In this document: piece after piece, positions 17,533-26,593 of the stretch
Position numbering within the stretch: position 1 is the first letter of the stretch
How the letters are laid out: every line of letters begins with the position of its first letter
NCBI RefSeq assembly: GCF_002214805.1
Contig: NZ_CP019914.1
Location: 558,001-622,000, forward strand
Direction of reading: 5' to 3'
Length of the DNA: 64,000 bases
DNA from: Brachyspira hampsonii
GTDB lineage: Bacteria > Spirochaetota > Brachyspiria > Brachyspirales > Brachyspiraceae
Translations under genes and position numbers: made by a program
The notes under the pieces: model-generated
What the model saw: only the letters and a program-made list of their open reading frames with translations
Told to the model about the DNA's origin: nothing
Database searches by the model: none

Positions 17533-19581
17533 TCAAGATATAGGAGAATTAGATATATAAACATTAACTTTATATTTATTTTTCATATTCTTTGAATTAT
17601 ATATGCTTGTAGCTTTTGCAAGTCTGTCATTAAATTTTTCTACTAGAAAATCAGCATCTTCCACTTTAGGTGCTAATATCACTTCTTTTAATGACTTGTT
17701 ATCAAATATATAAAGATAATTTTTGTAAGAGCGTTTCATCTTATCATCTATATGCAAAGGGTTACTTCCATATTCTACAAGCTGTATTATACGCATCTCC
17801 TGCTCTTCTATAAAAGATGAATCCTTTATTAAATACTGAATATTCATAAGAAGCTGATATGATAATGACAATTCTTCTGAATTAAAATCTTTTATAATTT
17901 TAAATATAGAATTGAATATATAACCTATATTGTTTTTTAATTTCTCATAAACTTTTTTATCACAGCTCCAAACATTATACTCGTTATTTAAATCAATGAT
18001 AATATTATCATAATCAGATTCGCAAGGATTAAATATTATTTCATTATTTTTAGAATTGTAATATAAAACAAAATATAAAGGCAAAGTCTGTTCATTATAG
18101 AATTCTATATTAGAATAATTATTTTTATCATAAGAAAATGAAAATACTATGCTGCTATTTAAATTATTAAAAGAAGTATCAAAAAATGATTTATCAAATA
18201 CCAAGCAGCAGCCTGTACCTTCTTTATTATCAGATTTTCCATATAGTCTGTACATAGTTAAAGAATCTTTGCATCTGCTGAATGATGTTTGTAATGCAAT
18301 AAAATTATTAATGCTTCCGTATTTAGAATTTAGCTTATTATTTCTAAGAAGCTGCATCAATATCTTTCCTTCTTTAGGATCATTTGCATTTTTTATGCTT
18401 GTCATTCTAAGTTTATTTTTCTTTAAGTATGTATTGTATTTTGAATTATCTGATTTATCGTATCTCTTATCAAAAGCCATGTCATCGAAAACTTCTATGC
18501 TTGTATAATGGGATATCTCATTAATTTTATCATCATCTTTTACAGAAACTAAATATAAAAATATATACTGCAGTATCCAAAGCCTTTTTAACTTTGGTGT
18601 ATCTTTAATATTCCTTACTATAAAATTAAAATACTCTTCTTTTTCTTCAGTCCAAAAACTATTTTCATGCAATACTATATCAATAATTTTTTCTATGCCT
18701 ATATATTCTATAAACCTTGATATAATACCGAATATATTAATACTTTTAGAATCTTTGATATTTAATATAATAGTTAAAGCATAATCATACTGCTCTAAAC
18801 CTATAAGGGCCTCAGATTTCAAAAAATATATTCTGTCATATATAGTATCATTTCCCATAATGCCTATTTCTATATACTCTATATAATCTTTATTTTTTAT
18901 AATAGTATCGCCTTTTGAATTATTTTCATCTAAAATAGAAAGTGCCTTATCAAGACATTCTATAGCTTCTTTATATCTTCCTGTATTTATAAGCAAAGCT
19001 GCTTTATTTAAATATAACACTTCCAAAGATTTATTTATTTCAAAAGCTATATCATAAATATTGAATGCCTCATCTATTCTTCCAAGTTTTTCTAAAACCA
19101 TAGCAACATTTAAATAAGCATAATCATATCCAAGCTCTAAAGCCTTATTAAAATAAAATAATGCATCTTCATACCGCTCTAACTTTGAATATATGATTCC
19201 TATATTAAAATAAGATATCTCAGATTTATCATCTATTTCTAATGCCATATTAAATGAGTATAAAGCCTCATCAAATGCCATTAACTTTGCAAGTATTATA
19301 CCTTTATTGATAAAAGCCTTCTCGTATAAGGGATTAATTTCTATAGCTTTAGTGTAATAGTCTATTGCTTCCTCATATCTATTTAAATAATATAATGTTA
19401 ATGCAGTTTTATAACAGCTTCTTGCAAAATATCTGTCTGTATAATTTTTATCAAGCTCTTCATTATTATTTTCAAAATAACTTATAATTTTTAAATATAT
19501 TCTAAGTGCTGAAGAATATTTCTCTAAATTAAAATAAAATCTAGCCTGAATAAACATATTCTCTATTCTATCTTTCAGCAT
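17533..19581 (-). CDS. TPR protein with DUF2971-like C-terminal domain
   Basis: About 682 residues. Residues ~10-260 contain six or more TPR units (for example YEEAIDYYTKAIEINPLYEKAFINKGIILAKL, YEDALFYFNKALELGYDYAYLNVAMVLEKL). The C-terminal half has KNKLRMTSIKNANDPKEGKIL, LQTSFSRCKDSLTMYRLYG and EGTGCCLVFDKSFFD, which follow the pattern of DUF2971 proteins (N-D-P-x-E, a CFS-like strand, W/Y-R-x-Y-G, G-x-C-L-x-F). The ORF opens with a TTG at 19587, but GGAG lies 8 bases before the ATG at 19581, so that start is used. DUF2971 proteins are often found in accessory or defence-linked settings; no such context is visible here. Confidence 0.65.
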   Translation of the reverse strand: MLKDRIENMFIQARFYFNLEKYSSALRIYLKIISYFENNNEELDKNYTDRYFARSCYKTALTLYYLNRYEEAIDYYTKAIEINPLYEKAFINKGIILAKLMAFDEALYSFNMALEIDDKSEISYFNIGIIYSKLERYEDALFYFNKALELGYDYAYLNVAMVLEKLGRIDEAFNIYDIAFEINKSLEVLYLNKAALLINTGRYKEAIECLDKALSILDENNSKGDTIIKNKDYIEYIEIGIMGNDTIYDRIYFLKSEALIGLEQYDYALTIILNIKDSKSINIFGIISRFIEYIGIEKIIDIVLHENSFWTEEKEEYFNFIVRNIKDTPKLKRLWILQYIFLYLVSVKDDDKINEISHYTSIEVFDDMAFDKRYDKSDNSKYNTYLKKNKLRMTSIKNANDPKEGKILMQLLRNNKLNSKYGSINNFIALQTSFSRCKDSLTMYRLYGKSDNKEGTGCCLVFDKSFFDTSFNNLNSSIVFSFSYDKNNYSNIEFYNEQTLPLYFVLYYNSKNNEIIFNPCESDYDNIIIDLNNEYNVWSCDKKVYEKLKNNIGYIFNSIFKIIKDFNSEELSLSYQLLMNIQYLIKDSSFIEEQEMRIIQLVEYGSNPLHIDDKMKRSYKNYLYIFDNKSLKEVILAPKVEDADFLVEKFNDRLAKATSIYNSKNMKNKYKVNVYISNSPIS

Positions 19582-19664
19582 AAACAATTCTCCGATGATT
19601 AGTATTATTTTATTATAAACTATTTTTTAATTATATAAAATTCTTTAATTATATAAAAATACTA

Positions 19665-19693
19665 TTGACAAATTTTTTATAAATGTTAATATT
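19665..19693 (+). promoter_or_regulatory. Promoter candidate for trpB
   Basis: TTGACA at 19665-19670 and AATATT at 19688-19693, spacer 17 bp. The -35 is a perfect consensus; the -10 matches 4 of 6. It is about 55 bp upstream of the trpB start. Confidence 0.55.
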
Positions 19694-19712
19694 ACTATAT
19701 AAAGTAATATTA
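19687..19712. promoter_or_regulatory. Inverted repeat over the trpB -10 region, operator candidate
   Basis: Perfect 10-bp arms TAATATTACT and AGTAATATTA with a 6-base spacer. The second arm continues into a nested 12-bp palindrome AGTAATATTACT (19703-19714). It overlaps the predicted -10 and start point, a typical repressor position. Confidence 0.45.
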
Positions 19713-19747
19713 CTAATAAAAATATTTTAATTTAAGGATTTATGTCT

Positions 19748-21001
19748 ATGAAAAATAGTAATAAGGGGTTCTTCGGTAAATTCGGAGGGAGATTCGTACC
19801 AGAACCATTAGAAAAATTATTAATTGAATTGGAAGAGGCATTTGCACATTATATTAATGACAAAGAGTTTTTAAGCGAGCTTGAAGAATTAAGAGCAGAT
19901 TTTATAGGAAGACCTACTCCTTTAATGTATGCTAAAAACTTGTCAGAAAAAATAGGCGGTGCTAAAATCTATGTTAAACTTGAAGGCTTAGCAAATACAG
20001 GTGCACATAAGATTAACAATTCAATAGGACAGGCACTTTTAGCCAAGAAGATGGGAAAGAAGAAGATTATAGCAGAAACGGGGGCGGGTCAGCATGGACT
20101 TGCCACAGCTGCAGCATGTGCTAAATTAGGACTTGAATGTTCTATATATATGGGCGAAATTGATGTAAAAAGACAGCAGCCCAATGTTGCCTCTATGGAA
20201 TTATACGGAGCTAATGTAGTGTCGGTAACAAGAGGAGGAAGAGGACTTAAAGATGCTGTTGATGCGGCATTAGAAGATTGGGTTAAAGATTTAAAAGATA
20301 CTCACTATTTGCTTGGAAGTGCAGTTGGACCTAGCCCTTACCCGGATATTGTCAGGACTTTCCAATCGGTAATAGGAAGGGAATTAGATAAACAAATACA
20401 GGAAAAGAATTTGAATGTTAAAGCTATGATAGCATGCGTTGGCGGCGGTTCTAATGCTATAGGATTTTTTGAGCCTTTTATAGAAAGAGAAAATCCAAAA
20501 TTAATAGCTGTTGAAGCAGGCGGTATAAGCATGAATCTTGGAGAAAATGCCATTAGAATGAAAAACCCTTATGCAAAAGATGTAGCAGCTCAAGGGTATA
20601 TGAGCAAATTTATATTAAAAGAAAACGGAGAAATATCAGAAACTATGTCTATATCTGCTGGTTTGGACTATCCCGGTGTAGGTCCTCAGCTTGCATATTT
20701 GGGAGAATCTGGAAGAATAGAGTTTACTTATGCTACTGATAAAGAAGCAATTAATGCTGTTAAAGAGTTTGCTAGAAATGAAGGAGTAATATTTGCATTA
20801 GAAAGTGCCCATGCAGGTGCTAAAGCTATAGAATATGCTAAACAATACACAAAAGATGATGTAATTATAGTTAATATGTCCGGAAGAGGAGATAAAGATA
20901 TATTCATAACTTCTCCTATATTCAGAGCAGAAAAATGGAAAGAATTCTTAAGAAATGAATTAGAGAGATTAGAAAAAAACATAGATATTCACAAATTTTA
21001 A
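19748..21001 (+). CDS. trpB: Tryptophan synthase beta chain
   Basis: PLP enzyme that condenses indole and serine into tryptophan. At about 417 residues it is full length. Motifs: GKFGGRFVPEPL at the N-terminus, EGLANTGAHKINNSIGQALLAKKMGKK with the PLP lysine, AETGAGQHGLATAAACAKLGL, GSAVGPSPYPDIVRTFQSVIG, VGGGSNAIGFF, and LDYPGVGPQLAYL. The ATG at 19748 is preferred over 19742 because AAGGA lies 9 bases before it and only 3 before the other. No trpA or other trp gene adjoins it; it has its own promoter, an operator-like repeat and a terminator. It may act mainly by salvaging indole, which is inference. Confidence 0.93.
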   Translation: MKNSNKGFFGKFGGRFVPEPLEKLLIELEEAFAHYINDKEFLSELEELRADFIGRPTPLMYAKNLSEKIGGAKIYVKLEGLANTGAHKINNSIGQALLAKKMGKKKIIAETGAGQHGLATAAACAKLGLECSIYMGEIDVKRQQPNVASMELYGANVVSVTRGGRGLKDAVDAALEDWVKDLKDTHYLLGSAVGPSPYPDIVRTFQSVIGRELDKQIQEKNLNVKAMIACVGGGSNAIGFFEPFIERENPKLIAVEAGGISMNLGENAIRMKNPYAKDVAAQGYMSKFILKENGEISETMSISAGLDYPGVGPQLAYLGESGRIEFTYATDKEAINAVKEFARNEGVIFALESAHAGAKAIEYAKQYTKDDVIIVNMSGRGDKDIFITSPIFRAEKWKEFLRNELERLEKNIDIHKF

Positions 21002-21367
21002 CCTCACAATTATGTATTTTTTTGCTTATAGGTTTTTGTTTATTATTTATTAATATTCAAAAACCTATTTTTTATTTTTACTCGTATATTTATATAAATT
21101 ATGCTTATTTTAAAACTAATTTTATTTATAGTTACTGTACTAACCAAATGAAGAAACAACCGCTTATTTTTTTATAGCTATACAAAACTGCATATTTATA
21201 TAAAAATGATAATTATTCTTACTCTATAATGCGTATTTTATTAATAATAACTTTTAAATTAATTGTATTCTTGAAAAATATATATTTTATTATAGAATAA
21301 AGCTAGATTTTAATTAAATTCTATTGTTTTTATAAAATCATAGTATTTAGTTTGAGGATTTTTTATA
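21002..21367. other. Intergenic region after trpB
   Basis: About 365 bp of AT-rich DNA. It holds the trpB terminator at 21028-21068 and, at its end, the GAGG ribosome site (21354-21357) of the next gene. I see no other gene or structured RNA. Confidence 0.6.
21028..21068 (+). terminator. trpB terminator
   Basis: Perfect 11-bp arms ATAGGTTTTTG and CAAAAACCTAT with a 19-base loop, followed by TTTTTATTTTTA on the plus strand. Confidence 0.7.
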
Positions 21368-23125
21368 TTGAAAAATAAAGTTTATTTCATTATATCTTTG
21401 CTTTTTATAGTTTTAATAATTTCATGCAAAAAAATAAATTTATTGAGTCCCTCTATTATACCGCCTCCTACGAAGTTTCCTGTTTCAGGAGAAATGCCTG
21501 ATTATATAGTACCTTCGCCTATACCTCCAGAAAATATAGAGGAAAGCTATATAGAAATAAACCCTGAAATAGTTGCAAATGGTACTGTTTTTGGGGGTTA
21601 CGGAAGAAGATTCAAATTTCAAAACGAATGGTATGTTTTAGCTACTAATGAATATCAATATAACCCTAACACTAAAAAACTTACTCCTTCAGCAAAAGGG
21701 GCATTACTAAAAATTAATAATGACGGAAGTACAATAATTAAAATTCATAGTTTATCATTAGCTGATAATTTAGAAAATACTGAATATTGGAGAAATTTAA
21801 ACTCAAAAAAATTAGTTATAGAATCAGATAAAGTAACAATACCTTCATCAAAGGCAAGACAAAAAACTTTTAATTTTCCTAAATATCCATACAGATTAGA
21901 TAGAGCAAATTTTTATAATACTAATCCGCCTCCTTATTATAACTTTGCATGCTATGGAAACTTAATTATTTATGCAGTATATAGAGAATCTCAAAGTCTT
22001 ATAAATTGGTCTGATTCTGCTAATGAAATAGAAAAAGCAGATTATTATATTCCAGGTCCAGATAATTATGAGCTAGGTGTACAGGGTGTACATGGCATGG
22101 AAACTTTAGACTTTTCTGCTTTATTTTATATTAAAGGCAAATTATTTATTACAGGTCAAAAGTCATTTGCTGATGATAATCTTCGCGGATATAGAGACCC
22201 TCAAGCCTCTCAATATACATGTGATTCAAAAAACTACTATACTGTTGATATTACAAAAGACACTCTAAATAATAATAATTGGGATAAACATGAATTCCCT
22301 TTTCCAGAAAAAAGACAGCAGTTTCTTATAAAATATGATAGAAATAAATTAGACAAAGTATATATATATGGAGGAATATCTTCGCATTATGAGTATAAAG
22401 GCGGATATTGGAAAGAAGTAAAAGATAAAAATTTTAGCGAGAAAGACGGAGTATGGTCAACAGAAGACGGTATAAATTGGAAAGAAGAAAAAACAATAGA
22501 TGTAAGTAAACTTGATAATTATTATTATGATGCTAATCGTGATAAAATTGATATAGTAGGAGGATATGAATCAGAAGAATACGGAACTCCTTTAGAACCT
22601 TCATATACAGAATTAAACGGCAAATACTATAGGACTTTTAACAGCACTTATCCTATACCTCCAATAAAAGAGATTATGGAAACCGTTGATAGATTTGAAA
22701 CTAACTTCACTGTTACAGAAGAACATATTAAAAAATCTGGTTATTATCAATTACAAGTCTCTTCAGTGCCTCCGGATAAAGCCAAAGAATCCGACTGGGC
22801 TAATATTGTTCCTAATAATGAGATAACTTCTGCTATAGGATGGGAAAGTGGAGGAACTGATTTATTTACTTTCAATAATAAAATAGTTCGTTTGATTGAT
22901 TATGACAAACAATTTAAATTAAACAATCAATATGAAACGGCTTTAAATCTTGCAGAGAAATATTATAATCTGCTTTTAAACTCTTCTATTTCTGATTTTA
23001 AAAAATATGATTATTATTTTCTATATTATAAAGCTATGGCTGACATGATAAAAATTATTAAAGATAAAGGCAATGATTATTTTCTACCCGATGAGGCAGT
23101 TACGCATTATACATTTAATATATGA
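21368..23125 (+). CDS. Large lipoprotein of unknown function
   Basis: A 585-residue protein starting at a TTG (21368) with GAGG 10 bases upstream. The N-terminus KNKVYFIISLLFIVLIISCKKINLLSP is a lipoprotein signal with lipobox IISC. The mature part begins with a proline-rich stretch (PPPTKFPVSGEMPDYIVPSPIPPEN) and continues with many aromatic, beta-rich segments and repeated gly-gly or kelch-like phrases such as VYIYGGISSHYEYKGGYWKEV and IDIVGGYESEEYGTP, which could be blades of a propeller. A WSTEDGINWKEE phrase is typical of sialidase/BNR-like repeats. I do not recognise a family; a surface-exposed beta-propeller is a guess. It is convergent with lepB. Confidence 0.6.
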   Translation: MKNKVYFIISLLFIVLIISCKKINLLSPSIIPPPTKFPVSGEMPDYIVPSPIPPENIEESYIEINPEIVANGTVFGGYGRRFKFQNEWYVLATNEYQYNPNTKKLTPSAKGALLKINNDGSTIIKIHSLSLADNLENTEYWRNLNSKKLVIESDKVTIPSSKARQKTFNFPKYPYRLDRANFYNTNPPPYYNFACYGNLIIYAVYRESQSLINWSDSANEIEKADYYIPGPDNYELGVQGVHGMETLDFSALFYIKGKLFITGQKSFADDNLRGYRDPQASQYTCDSKNYYTVDITKDTLNNNNWDKHEFPFPEKRQQFLIKYDRNKLDKVYIYGGISSHYEYKGGYWKEVKDKNFSEKDGVWSTEDGINWKEEKTIDVSKLDNYYYDANRDKIDIVGGYESEEYGTPLEPSYTELNGKYYRTFNSTYPIPPIKEIMETVDRFETNFTVTEEHIKKSGYYQLQVSSVPPDKAKESDWANIVPNNEITSAIGWESGGTDLFTFNNKIVRLIDYDKQFKLNNQYETALNLAEKYYNLLLNSSISDFKKYDYYFLYYKAMADMIKIIKDKGNDYFLPDEAVTHYTFNI

Positions 23126-23173
23126 TTACAATTAATAAAATTCTAAGTAAATATATTAATTTAGAAATATTTT

Positions 23174-23905
23174 TTATTTAGATATAACTTTTCCGTCTAT
23201 ATTAGAAAAATGAACATTCCCAAAATCTCTGCTGTCATAACCATAATCTCTATTATCAGAAAGCACAAAATATTCATTATAGCCTATAATATAAGGTCCA
23301 AAATTATCTCTTGAGGATACTTCAGCATCTAATATTCTACCGTCAAACTCTGCATTAGCCCAAGGTTCATTCAAAACTTCTCCGTTTATATAAACAACCT
23401 TATCTCTTATTTCTATTGTTTCATTTGGAAGTCCTACAACTCTTTTTATTAAATATCTAGTGTTTGATATATTTACATTTCCAAATGTTACAAAATATAC
23501 AAAATATGAAGCAAATCTTTTTAGAAAAAATTCCTTTTCCGTTCTAGGATCTATCATAAACACTATGTCTCCCCTTTTAGGTCTTGAGAAAACAATAGTT
23601 TTTCCTGTAAGAGATGATACAAAAGGATTTAATGCAATACCATATCTTAATTTAGAAGTAATTATAATTTCATTAGGTTCTATAGTATTCATCATAGTAG
23701 AACTTTTCATTCTATCTATTCTTATAAATAAAGTAAAAATACCGAATAAAACAAAAGCAATAATAAATCCTAATATCAATCTTGCAGCTACCCTATAAAG
23801 CAGGCTATTGCTTCTGCAATATATAAAAATGAAAGGTTTTAATACAGACTTGAGTGCATTAATTTTTTCTTTTTTTAATTCTTCTCTGTCATAAGAATAA
23901 TTCAT
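23174..23905 (-). CDS. lepB: Signal peptidase I homologue with altered nucleophile position
   Basis: A 243-residue S26 family membrane protease homologue: one N-terminal membrane helix (LILGFIIAFVLFGIFTLFI) and conserved boxes RMKSSTMMNTIEPNE, PKRGDIVFM, YLIKRVVGLPNETIEI with the general-base lysine, and LSDNRDYGYDSRDFG. In the first box the canonical pattern is S-x-S-M-x-P-T; here it reads S-S-T-M-M-N-T, so the nucleophilic serine aligns with Thr70 and the proline with Asn73. The other boxes are intact. It may be a slow, specialised or inactive paralogue, with another signal peptidase elsewhere. It follows gatC by 36 bp, probably as one operon. Confidence 0.82.
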   Translation of the reverse strand: MNYSYDREELKKEKINALKSVLKPFIFIYCRSNSLLYRVAARLILGFIIAFVLFGIFTLFIRIDRMKSSTMMNTIEPNEIIITSKLRYGIALNPFVSSLTGKTIVFSRPKRGDIVFMIDPRTEKEFFLKRFASYFVYFVTFGNVNISNTRYLIKRVVGLPNETIEIRDKVVYINGEVLNEPWANAEFDGRILDAEVSSRDNFGPYIIGYNEYFVLSDNRDYGYDSRDFGNVHFSNIDGKVISK

Positions 23906-23941
23906 CTATAATTGATGACCTCTGTAAATAAAAATAACTTT

Positions 23942-24265
23942 TTATGATTTTTTAGCTTGATGTTCGCTATTTTCTAAAGCAGCAGGAACAGCAGGAACTA
24001 CAATATATCCGTATTCACCGCTTCTGCATAAGTCCATTATTACTTCATTATCTAATGTATTACCTTGAACATCTTCTCTTAAATATTCAGGCAAATCTAT
24101 AACATGGTATAAAGGATCAATGCCGTCAACATTAACCTCAAATAATCCTTCTATGAATTCCAAATCTTTATTTAATCTATCTAACATTTCATCTTTTTGA
24201 TTTTCTTCTATTCTTAATCTTGTTTGATATAAAAGAGCTTCTAATTCTTCTCTGTCTGTAGTCAT
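23942..24265 (-). CDS. gatC: Glutamyl/aspartyl-tRNA amidotransferase subunit C-like
   Basis: About 107 residues resembling GatC, the small clamp subunit of the GatCAB amidotransferase that converts Glu-tRNA(Gln) to Gln-tRNA(Gln). Family-like features are the helical start, LNKDLEFIEGLFEVNVDGIDPLYHV, LPEYLREDVQGNTLDNEVIM and the C-terminal GYIVVPAVPA. The start at 24265 (MTTDREELEALLYQTRLRIEENQKD) is chosen because AAGGA lies 7 bases upstream, while the ORF opens 16 codons earlier without a ribosome site. gatA and gatB are not in the window. lepB follows 36 bp downstream. Confidence 0.75.
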   Translation of the reverse strand: MTTDREELEALLYQTRLRIEENQKDEMLDRLNKDLEFIEGLFEVNVDGIDPLYHVIDLPEYLREDVQGNTLDNEVIMDLCRSGEYGYIVVPAVPAALENSEHQAKKS

Positions 24266-24595
24266 TATTATATCCTTAAAATTATAATTACAAAAATAAT
24301 ATACTATAATCAATATTTTTTCAATAGTTTATATATTTTTTTAATTTATTGATATATAGAGAATTCTATTCATTAAAATACTAAAATATACAATAAAAAC
24401 ATAATTTTTATATTTTAGCTATTTAAATTTTATATAAAACAATGTATCATTTTTTTAAAATTAATTAACATAATATTAAATTAAGAAGTAAAAAATATAC
24501 TAAAAAATACCGTTATTTATACTATTGATAAAATTTTTTTGTTAATATAATATTGCAGTATTAATAATAATTCTTAAGAGGTAAAAGGTTTATTT
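24266..24595. other. Divergent intergenic region between gatC and mrdA
   Basis: About 330 bp of AT-rich DNA that should hold two divergent promoters. A TTGATA at 24525-24530 with TATAAT at 24546-24551 (15-bp spacer) or TAATAT at 24548 (17-bp spacer) points toward mrdA. Nothing else is recognised. Confidence 0.5.
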
Positions 24596-26593
24596 ATGAA
24601 TTTTTTGGAAATAGAATTAAATAAAGATAAAAAAATAATAAGTGAAGATTTTAAATATAGAAAAAGGCTAATAGTTGTATTTATAATATCAATATTAGTT
24701 GCTGCATTATTATTAATAAGGCTGTTCTATTTACAAATAATACAAAATGAACATTATGACAGCTTAGCTAGAAACAATAAAGAGCAAATAATACCTATAG
24801 ATGCTTATAGAGGCGAAATTTATGATAGAAATGGCGTTATAGTAGCAGAAAATATCAAAACATACACAATGTATATGATCCCTGTTTATTTGCCTAAAAA
24901 TTATTTTGAAAGAGAAGAATTATTATACAGAGTATCTAAAGTATTTAATATAGATTTAGGACATATAAAATCAAGTTTAGAAAAAGTTTCAAAAAACAGC
25001 TATGAATCAGTAGAAATATCAGAAAATATATCAATGTCTCAAATGAGTTATTTGGCTGAAAGATCTGAAGAATATCCGGGAGTATATTATGGAAGTAAAT
25101 CTATAAGACACTATCCTCTTGGAGAAACTATGACGCATGTACTAGGATATATCGGCAACATATCTCAGGAAGAATTTGAAAGCAAGCAGGCAGATGGATA
25201 CAGAAGAAACAGTGTTATAGGTAAAGAAGGTGTTGAACAGTTCTATGATAAAGAGCTTAGAGGTATAGATGGTTATGAACAGTGGATAGTAGACTCAAGA
25301 AACAGAGTAAAAGAGACTATAACACCTGCCATAGGAAAACCAATACCGGGAAAAAAACTCATATTAAGTATAGATTCTAAAATTCAGAAAGATGCAGAAG
25401 ATTTAATAAGAGGACAAGTAGGAACTATAATAGTATCAAAACCTACAACAGGTGAAATATTGGCTATGGTAAGCTCTCCTTGGTATGATCCAAACATCTT
25501 TATAGGTAAAATAGACAGGCAGAAATATGCTGAACTTATAAATAACCCTGCTAATCCATTCTGGAATAAAGCCATAAGAGGAAGATATCCTCCGGGTTCT
25601 ACATTCAAATTGGTAACTGCTGTAGGGGCATTAAATGAAAAAAGAATAGGCGTTAATACAACAAGATTCTGCGGCGGCGGTATGCTTCTTGAAAACAGAT
25701 TCTACAGATGCACAGGTCAGCATGGCTATGTAAATATGTATAAAGCCATACAATATTCATGCAATACATATTTCTATAACTTAGCTTATGAATTAGGACC
25801 TAATTTCATTAAAAGATATGCTGAAATGCTAGGATTTGGCGATATTACAGGCATAGATTTACCGGGAGAAAAAGTCGGAGTTGTACCTAGTGCCGATTGG
25901 AAAAGAAGAAAAATCGGAGAGTATTGGTGGGATGGAGACACTATTCAGTATGTTATGGGTCAAGGTTATATGTCTGCTACACCTATAGCAGTTCATATGT
26001 CTACTTCCGCTATAATTAATGACGGAGTAATGTACAGACCTCATGTTGTTAAGGAAATAAGAAGTTCTCAGACAGACGAAGTTATATACAATAATGATAA
26101 AGTAATAATCAAAAAATTAGATATAGATAAGAATATATTTACAGTAGTAAAAGAAGGTATGAGAATGGCTGTAACAGGCGGTACTGCTAGAAATGGTGCT
26201 TGGTCGCCTAATATTAAATTAGCAGCTAAAACAGGTACTGCTCAAAATGCTCAGGGTAAAGACCATACTTGGGTTACAATATTTGGTCCTTATAATCCTA
26301 GACCTACTGATGATATGATAGCAGTTACAGTTATGCTTGAACATAGCGGCGGCGGCGGCGGTACTACTGCAGGTCCTATAGCTACAGCAATGCTTCGTTC
26401 TATATTAGGAGGCGAAAACGCATTAGAGGCTAAAAATGTTATATATGCTAGAATGCAGTATATATATCAGCAAATCAGACTTGCAAGAGAACAAATGAAA
26501 GCTCAGGAAAATGGAGAAACTTTAGAAAATATTGACGGAGAACAGCAAAAAGAAGAAAAAACTCAAGAAGATGAGAGGATAAAATATGAGTGA
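24596..26593 (+). CDS. mrdA: Penicillin-binding protein 2, elongation transpeptidase
   Basis: A 665-residue class B PBP that cross-links peptidoglycan during cylindrical growth. An N-terminal membrane helix (LIVVFIISILVAALLLIRLFYLQII) is followed by the PBP dimerisation region (IIPIDAYRGEIYDRNGVIVAEN) and the transpeptidase domain with GRYPPGSTFKLVTAV (SxxK), YSCNTYFYN (SxN) and LAAKTGTAQNAQGKDHTW (KTGT). An AAAGG site lies 7 bases upstream of the ATG. The C-terminus overlaps rodA by 8 bp, and together they form the standard elongasome synthase pair. A charged tail (NIDGEQQKEEKTQEDERIKYE) follows the catalytic domain. Confidence 0.93.
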   Translation: MNFLEIELNKDKKIISEDFKYRKRLIVVFIISILVAALLLIRLFYLQIIQNEHYDSLARNNKEQIIPIDAYRGEIYDRNGVIVAENIKTYTMYMIPVYLPKNYFEREELLYRVSKVFNIDLGHIKSSLEKVSKNSYESVEISENISMSQMSYLAERSEEYPGVYYGSKSIRHYPLGETMTHVLGYIGNISQEEFESKQADGYRRNSVIGKEGVEQFYDKELRGIDGYEQWIVDSRNRVKETITPAIGKPIPGKKLILSIDSKIQKDAEDLIRGQVGTIIVSKPTTGEILAMVSSPWYDPNIFIGKIDRQKYAELINNPANPFWNKAIRGRYPPGSTFKLVTAVGALNEKRIGVNTTRFCGGGMLLENRFYRCTGQHGYVNMYKAIQYSCNTYFYNLAYELGPNFIKRYAEMLGFGDITGIDLPGEKVGVVPSADWKRRKIGEYWWDGDTIQYVMGQGYMSATPIAVHMSTSAIINDGVMYRPHVVKEIRSSQTDEVIYNNDKVIIKKLDIDKNIFTVVKEGMRMAVTGGTARNGAWSPNIKLAAKTGTAQNAQGKDHTWVTIFGPYNPRPTDDMIAVTVMLEHSGGGGGTTAGPIATAMLRSILGGENALEAKNVIYARMQYIYQQIRLAREQMKAQENGETLENIDGEQQKEEKTQEDERIKYE

